From Telopea speciosissima (Eukaryota; Streptophyta; Magnoliopsida; Proteales; Proteaceae), in the NCBI RefSeq assembly GCF_018873765.1, contig NC_057925.1, positions 50,294,010 through 50,358,009 of the forward strand: 64,000 nucleotides of DNA, in the 5' to 3' direction. Under the pieces are notes generated by a model. That model did not search any database. It had not been told where the DNA came from and saw nothing but the letters and a program-made list of their open reading frames with translations. Made by a program: the position numbers and the translations under genes. Positions 58,232 through 64,000 of the stretch are shown here, in pieces. Position 1 is the first letter of the stretch, and each line of letters opens with the position of its first letter.

Positions 58232-59153
58232 CCAAACTCTTTTGGAAAGACCAATGCCTCGACTGGTGCCCCTTTTGCAACGAGGAATCAGAATCTTCAT
58301 GGCACTTATTTTTCTCTTGTAACTTTTCAAAAAGAATATGGGTTGCAGGTCCATTGAGGATAAGAACTGAAAACCTGGCTGGGAAATCAATAGCGGAGGC
58401 CTTCTCCAATCTGCTAGCACATCCCAATTGCAGCAAATCAGATGAAAATCGAATCTTGAGCATTGCTAGCATTACTCTTTACTTTATATGGCAACACATG
58501 AACATGGTGGTGTTTCGGAATCAACCTATCAACCCATACAATATCATGCACAATACTGATAGATGGATAAAAGATTTAAGTCCGATCCCAATTACTGATG
58601 CCAAATTCACCCCCTACCATCCACAACATCTACTCCTGAATCACTCCCTCAATCCTTTTACCTGAACTTGGATACAAAGGACAGATGCATTATCATTGAG
58701 ACGATAGCAAGTCCTCACTTTTTGGAGGATGGGGTTTTTTACTTTTCCACAACTATAAACTATATGCTTCTTCCATGAATTGTGGATTTGTAGGGTCAGC
58801 ACAGGAAGCAGAACTTAGAGGACTCCAAGAAGGAATCGAAAAGACACTTTCATTGGAACGCAGACAAGTAATCATTTGGACTGACTCTCAAGAAATGAAG
58901 AACTGGTTGACATCCCCGGAAGAATTTCGTTGGCCTTGGGAACTCTATAGTTGGTTGTTTGATATTATCTCTTTTCTTACCATTTTCAAGTCTGTCACTA
59001 TTATAAAACAACCTAGACTATATATCCATCTAGTAGATAACTTAGCTAAATATGCCAGACTTTACAGTTTTAAATCAGATTGTATGAATACTAATGTAAA
59101 TGTTATGTTCAATCACTAATAGTAAGTTCTTATTTCACCAAAAAAAAAAAATT
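58232..59153 (+). mobile_element. 5'-truncated LINE with perfect 11-bp target duplication
   Basis: TAAGTTATAAT stands at 58221-58231 and 59154-59164. The body encodes the end of ORF2: a zf-RVT segment (WCPFCNEESESSWHLFFSCN), then AGPLRIRTENLAGKS, and an RNase H part (AELRGLQEGIEKTL and IIWTDSQEMKNWL). It has frame breaks and ends in a short A tract (59140-59151) directly before the second copy of the duplication. This is the standard product of target-primed reverse transcription, truncated at its 5' end. Confidence 0.9.
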
Positions 59154-59449
59154 TAAGTTATAATGAAAAAATGAGTATTGAGTGTTAAAGGTATCACATC
59201 TACAATTTGCGCGGATGATATGGTTTTTGTTGATATAAATTTTGTGAATTGAACCAAAGACAAAATTTGAAGAATAAATTACAAAGAAAGATTTGTAAAC
59301 TCTAGCTATGGTTTTACAAACTCTAACTTTGTTGGAGGTGAAAGAGGACTTGAAAATGGGCAAAATTGTGTGAGAGATAAGGATCTTAAACTAAGAGGAA
59401 CATAGATGTACTTATTGTTATCAGGCCAAAAGTAGTGGATTATAAGGGC

Positions 59450-59745
59450 TAGGTTTGGATTGGGCCTAAATAAGCCCAATCTAGCCCACTAACTATAACT
59501 TAGGCTTGGACCAAGTCAGGGCTTGGGAAAAGCCCTTGGCAATGAGATTCAAGTCCAACGACCTACCAAAAATGCATAGGCCCTGGACCAAGCACGTTTT
59601 GGCTAGCCATGGGGGTGTAATTTGGGGAGGGCTCTTGGGCCCAGTCAAACATCTAGACCCAAAAACTAGGCCCCCAACCAAAAGAAGAAAAAGCTCAGTC
59701 CTATGGGCTGGCTTAGCCTCACCTTAGCCCACCCTTGGTCTTCAA
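59450..59745. repeat. AAGCCC/GGGCTT-rich dispersed repeat
   Basis: GGATTGGGCCTAAATAAGCC, GGGCTTGGGAAAAGCCC and CTTGGGCCCAG. Similar in style to 9398-9580. Ends not defined. Confidence 0.35.
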
Positions 59746-59867
59746 GCTGATAGGAAGATTCGAAATGGAATTTTATATATGGGTGCATCTTGTTGTCATC
59801 AAGTAGGTGAACTAAGAAGTTGTAATCTTATACGTCTTATTCTCAAAAGTTATTTTTAAAATGGGAG

Positions 59868-60043
59868 AAAGAATGCTAACCAGTGCCGCAACACAACGTG
59901 TACCTGCGCTCAGGCACAGTCGCGCATGAAATGACTGGCACATCCCCTGGAAAGGCGGAAAGGATCAGGGGTGTGCCAATCATTTAGCACGAGACTGTGG
60001 CTAGGTGCAGGTACACACCCCGCTACACTGGTTATTGTTCCTT
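59868..60043. mobile_element. Palindromic MITE, family A (copy 2)
   Basis: Left GAGAAAGAATGCTAACCAGT; right on the minus strand GGAACAATAACCAGTGTAGC. The arms share GTGTACCTGC, a GCACAGTC block and TGGCACA. Confidence 0.75.
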
Positions 60044-60151
60044 TTTCCTTTTAAAATTTATCATTATGTCATTTTCAATAGTTGTCATTGTCCATGTGAA
60101 ATGACATGATATATCTTCATGGAAAAAAGAAGTGTATTATTCTAAAGAAAA

Positions 60152-60306
60152 AAAGAACTCTATTCGGGAGTGTAGCATACATCAGCACTCCCATGAGTCT
60201 ATCTCTCTACTCCCCATATGAAAAGACATCTTTGTCCCCTTATTTTGAGGAGGAGAGATAGACACATGTGAGTACTGACATAGGCCACACTCCTGTCTAG
60301 AAAACT
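60152..60306. mobile_element. Palindromic MITE, family B (complete copy)
   Basis: Left GGGAGTGTAGCATACATCAG...GTCTATCTCTC; right on the minus strand AGGAGTGTGGCCTATGTCAG...GTCTATCTCTC. The partial copy at 10372-10438 matches its right half. Confidence 0.75.
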
Positions 60307-61794
60307 ACATCCCAGGTAAAAAAGTAAGATTACAATCTGATTGTAATCGTTAATATATCATAAGTTAGCACCCGCTATGTCTATCTCTCTCTTCCCACGT
60401 ATATAAATCATCCCTTCTCTTTCCTTTTCAATTTATTATATCTCTAGTTGTCTTTTTCGACTCTTAATTGGGCTTTGATACAGATCCAATGCAAATCCAT
60501 TTGGATAAGGACTATTATGTTTAATGGATTGATCTAGTTCAATAACAAAAGGGAAAATGATTACTCTCTCTATCAATAACCAAGATATTTTCCCCTGGTA
60601 GAGATTGCAATCCAACTTGATCTTTTACAAAGACAATATTCTATGTTGGCATGAGAGATCTTTCAGGCATGGTTTTAGTGCACAGTTTCAGAGCCCGTAT
60701 CGATCAACCCAGAAATCGATATGCTATTGGATCGGTATTGACACAAATTCATGGACAAAGTTACCTTTAATTTTCCTTTAAAAATGGGATTTTTAAACCA
60801 TTTTACCCCTTATTTGTACCATATCACTAATACGGCACAAGATTAAGATCGATCACTTATAAAACCGGTACTATCGACTGATTCGGACGGAGAAATACAA
60901 TAACGATACCTCAAACAATGCTTTCAGGTAAGATTTTGATATTCCAAAGATGAAAAAACAGTCTTTCTTTCAATAGTGAGTCATTATATTCTAGAAGGAT
61001 GTGTAACTTGGGTGGTACTTCATCAGAACCAGAGAACCTGACTCTTAAGAGGAATTGAATCTTTATTGAACTTTTGACAAATCGTATAATACAAACAAAA
61101 GTAAGTTTCACCAATTTTATCATAACAAATTATGCCTCAAGACTTGATTGGTTGCATAAAGCATCACTCTCTAGTGAGAAAGAAAGACTTTTACTCAGAA
61201 GTTTCAACTTTCAACCACTCCCATTTTCTAGATTATACCTATCTTCAAATTGATTGAGTTTATTTTCCGAAAGAAAGATAGGCACGCCACTCGCGTGTGG
61301 TAAACTAGAGGATATTGGACAGCACCAATGAAGGTGTGTGATAGGACATCATACAAGAAGGTAATGAGATTCATTTTAAAGGGGGAGAGTGAAAGAAATA
61401 AACACAATAGGTACTAGCTTGCAGTACACTAGGAGTGTGTCCAGCTTTTATCTTTTTGTTATTATTTAATTATTTCAAAAATCTAACCCCTTTTTTCAGT
61501 TTTATGGTCTACACAACCTAGGGGAGTTTTCCTAGACTTCACACTTGGTTCTCCCCTCATGGAAATATGATGAGGAAAATTCTGACTACTGTGTATTTAG
61601 GAAATAATTTGGATATAAATTTTAGGCTTGAAGTCAATTATATATCATCCTATGTCTTGGCACTCGTTTTCTTTATTTGATGCTTTATTTACCACTTGAC
61701 CAATTCTAATTGAGTTCAAATTTGATGGTTCTATCTAGTTGCAACTTGCAAGTAAAAGGAAGTGGAATTAAAATAATGATTTTTTTTTTTCTAT
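60307..61794. other. Intergenic, no gene recognised
   Basis: Contains GATCGGTATTGA-type repeats near 60700-60870 that recall TE debris elsewhere in the window. No coding domain recognised. Confidence 0.45.
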
Positions 61795-62400
61795 AATCAT
61801 GATTGTGTAATTACCTAAACTCTCACTAAATATGATAACCATATTTTTCTTTTCTTTTTTTTGGGTAAAATATGGTAATCATACTTTCAATCTATACTTT
61901 TGTGAGGAAGGGAATGGAGGTAGAATAAGTTTTTAAGGTCTCGACACAACGATAAGGTTGCTACATCGCAACCTAGTGGTCGCAAGTTCGAGTCTGAAAA
62001 TAGCCTCTCCTTGAAGCAAGAGTAAGGTTGTGTATATTTTGACCCTCCCCATAATGGTAGAGCCTCGTACATTGGGTACACCCTTGATTGTATAACAACC
62101 TTAAACTCTTTTATGGTATTCACACTTTCAACATATAATTTTAGGATTGGATGGAGGTGGAATACATTTCTAAGATAATAGTGGTAGAGCCTTGGGTACA
62201 CCCTTGATTGTGTAAGAAACTTAAACTCTTACTGAATATGGTATTCACACTTTCAACATATAATTTTGGGAAGGGAAGGAGGTGAAATCCATTTTTTAAA
62301 TAATGAAACTTTTTTGTAATCTTGATTGTGTAACTACCTTAAAAATAGTTATGCTCTCAATATATAGCTTTTTCGGAGAAGAATGGACACGTTTCTTGCA
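61795..62400 (+). repeat. Diverged tandem array interrupted by a SINE
   Basis: The phrase GATTGTGTAA...CTTAAACTCT, then ATGGTATTCACACTTTCAAC, ATATAATTTT and GGAAGGAGGTGGAAT, recurs at about 61800-61930, 62090-62170, 62200-62295 and partly at 62325-62375. A SINE-like sequence (61937-62090) sits between the first and second units. Confidence 0.7.
61937..62090 (+). mobile_element. Au-type SINE
   Basis: The B-box-like GGTCGCAAGTTCGAGTCTG is followed by AGTAAGGTTGTGTATATTTT, GACCCTCCCC and GAGCCTCGTACATTGGGTAC, the standard Au SINE layout. The A-box region is degraded. Confidence 0.75.
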
Positions 62401-62778
62401 CGCCAAGCCAATGGATACACGGGAGGGAGTGCATTATAGTACATTATGGTTTGTATATAGAATACTCACATGATGAGAGACAATGCCAAGGAAAATATGA
62501 GAATTTGTGTACTATAGAGAACATGCGCGTCTTTTTTCTTATTTTTTTTAAATAAAAAATTTGATTGAAAAAATATAATAAAATTTAACAATTAAATTTA
62601 GAATAATTTGGAGCTAATAAAACAATCATGCTAGATAATAATTACAAAAGTTTCTATTTTGAGATCGCTTGCAACCATACCAAGCTCCAAGCTGATGTGA
62701 GGAGGTGAGAGAAGATGTCATATGGGTGGAAAACTTGGTGTATGGTGTAGCAAAACCCTATGTACTACTACAGTAAGA

Positions 62779-62962
62779 AAAATTATCTCCTCCCAGTTCT
62801 TTGTCTGGTCCAATTCCCCTAGTGTCTGTAGATTGTAATAAAAGGGGGATGTGGACTTCACCTGGGCAAAGTGTTCGGACAGGGGTAGGATAGTCATTGC
62901 GATCCCTTTATTACAATCACTGGTGGAACCGTTCGGACAAAGAACTAGAGCGGACAAAGATC
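62779..62962. mobile_element. Palindromic MITE, family C (copy 3)
   Basis: Left AAAATTATCTCCTCCCAGTT; right on the minus strand GGATCTTTGTCCGCTCTAGT. Inner arms share GTGTCTGTAGATTGTAATAA-type and AGTGATTGTAATAA sequence. Confidence 0.75.
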
Positions 62963-63182
62963 CGTAGATCACATGTAAATTCACATATCCCTATATCTCA
63001 GAAATGCGTGACTGCCACGCTCAATAAGGCGCGTGGGCTGCGTGGCTGTATTATTTTTTCTATCCTCAATGGCATCTCTCGTTTGAACTACAAAGTCGTT
63101 ACCTACATGGTTTTGACTTTGACTAGAATTGAATGGCATAAGCTGTCAGCCTGAGGTATTCGCCTGTTCCGCCGGCCATTCC

Positions 63183-63192
63183 CTTTATAAAT
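63183..63192 (+). promoter_or_regulatory. TATA-like box of the AIF-like gene
   Basis: TTTATAAATC lies about 70 bases before the start codon at 63261, a typical plant distance once a short leader is allowed. Confidence 0.5.
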
Positions 63193-63260
63193 CAACCCTT
63201 TCTTGAACGAGGCTGCTATGTTGTTTTGGCGATCTTACTCATTCACACCATAACACCGCC

Positions 63261-63376
63261 ATGGCTACAGAGGAGCTGAGTTCTGCAAAGAGGGTCGTTA
63301 TTGTTGGAGGAGGAGTTGCTGGTGCTCTTCTCGCAAAAACTCTCCAATTCCGTGCCGATGTCACCCTCATAGATCC
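63261..63376 (+). CDS. AIF/FSP1-like FAD-dependent oxidoreductase, first exon (continues past window end)
   Basis: The exon encodes MATEELSSAKRVVIVGGGVA, then GALLAKTLQF and RADVTLID, and ends CC|GTAAG inside the next codon (Pro). The GxGxxA/G dinucleotide-binding motif is VVIVGGGVAGALL (residues 12-24), with the beta2 acidic end VTLID. The series AKTLQF-ADVTLID is characteristic of plant apoptosis-inducing-factor homologues (Arabidopsis AIF-A type), which are related to NAD(P)H:quinone oxidoreductases such as FSP1. No transit peptide precedes the Rossmann fold. The remaining exons are beyond the window. Confidence 0.85.
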
Positions 63377-63615
63377 GTAAGCTTCCCAATCTTTCTCTCT
63401 TACCGCTTCTTCTTATTTTATATGTAAGAAACACGAGAGGACTATGAAATTTGATGAGAATCATAAGAATTTTTGCTTAGATTTTTTTTGTTGTTCCTAA
63501 TATTGAAAGTGATTGTTCGAATTGAATTTTGTACTAACGGTGAGGTGATATTCGACAAATATTACCAAGTTTTCTCCAAAGTTTCATGCGTAATTTCAAG
63601 CTTATGGAAAAGTTT

Positions 63616-63697
63616 GAATTCATTGAAGCTCTTAATGTTGCATTTGATGCATTTTTGAATTCATTGAAGCTCTTAATGTTGCATTTGATGCATTTGT
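63616..63697 (+). repeat. 41-bp tandem duplication in intron 1
   Basis: GAATTCATTGAAGCTCTTAA at 63616 recurs at 63657 and both continue TGTTGCATTTGATGCATTT. Two exact copies. Confidence 0.9.
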
Positions 63698-63863
63698 GTG
63701 TTGAATTTTCGTCGGCGTTTTAAAACCTGAAAAACCTATCGCATTCCACTATGTAGAATTTGAACTAGATCTGTGAGAAATCCAATCTGAATGATACATT
63801 TCCAAGATATTGACCCAATGAATGTAGTCAATTTGTCTGTGTTTCCCCGAGTGCTACATACCA

Positions 63864-64000
63864 GCTTGGTATCAGAGGACGAGAGAGTGGAGAAACTAAA
63901 GGAGAACGTTAGTACCCTCCAGGAAGGCCAACATCAAATCCTCTCCAAACTCAACGAGTTATTCGAGAGGCTAAGTGTTCAACGTACCAATACTGTGTTT
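63864..64000 (+). mobile_element. Possible LTR retroelement start (primer site plus gag-like frame)
   Basis: TTGGTATCAGAG at about 63868 equals the initiator-Met tRNA primer site of many plant LTR elements. The following open frame reads EDERVEKLKENVSTLQEGQH and on through KLNELFERLS, a coiled-coil-like sequence as in gag N-termini, to the window end. No LTR upstream could be delimited. It lies in intron 1 of the AIF-like gene. Confidence 0.4.

Overview
This is nuclear DNA of a flowering plant, probably a non-grass. Coding regions are split by AT-rich GT-AG introns, there is no operon-like packing, and most of the length is transposable-element debris: LTR retroelements with plant-type primer sites, CACTA, PIF/Harbinger-like and hAT-like DNA transposons, plant LINEs, Au-type SINEs and palindromic MITEs. 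I cannot name the species.

Seven host genes can be supported. Minus strand: a NEK5/6-type protein kinase cut by the left edge (59-939); an unrecognised 221-residue, four-exon protein (14618-15582); an intronless 254-residue conserved protein of unknown function (28228-28992); an intronless type II membrane GT4 glycosyltransferase (38304-39872); and a complete eight-exon peroxisomal urate oxidase (47204-56871). Plus strand: a six-exon Nudix hydrolase of the NUDT25 diadenosine-polyphosphate type (30393-35359) and the first exon of an AIF/FSP1-like FAD oxidoreductase cut by the right edge (63261-63376). For the multi-exon genes I joined the exons by hand and the phase holds across every junction. 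The genes do not form a common pathway; they are ordinary neighbours separated by repeats.

Layout. 1-1.7 kb: kinase. 1.7-14.3 kb: repeats, including a 2.1-kb inverted pair of LTR-like sequences, a 1.6-kb TIR element with an 8-bp target duplication and several MITEs. 14.6-15.9 kb: the 221-residue gene. 16.5-17.7 kb: a hAT-like element with an exact 8-bp duplication. 18.4-24.9 kb: an LTR split by a 5,490-bp CACTA element that carries intron-containing fragments of two organelle-type genes (FTSH4-like protease and ribosomal protein L1). 25-28 kb: LINE remnants. 28.2-40 kb: three host genes. 40.7-46 kb: degraded Ty3/gypsy LTR and gag sequence split by a 3,734-bp PIF/Harbinger-like element that holds a tRNA-like sequence with an aberrant anticodon arm. 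47-57 kb: uricase. 57.6-63 kb: MITEs, a truncated LINE with a perfect 11-bp target duplication, and tandem repeats with a SINE. 63.2-64 kb: start of the AIF-like gene, apparently with a retroelement fragment in its first intron.

No wholly new system is evident. The most distinctive object is the CACTA element with its two captured genes, followed by the nested Harbinger-like element and its tRNA-like insert.
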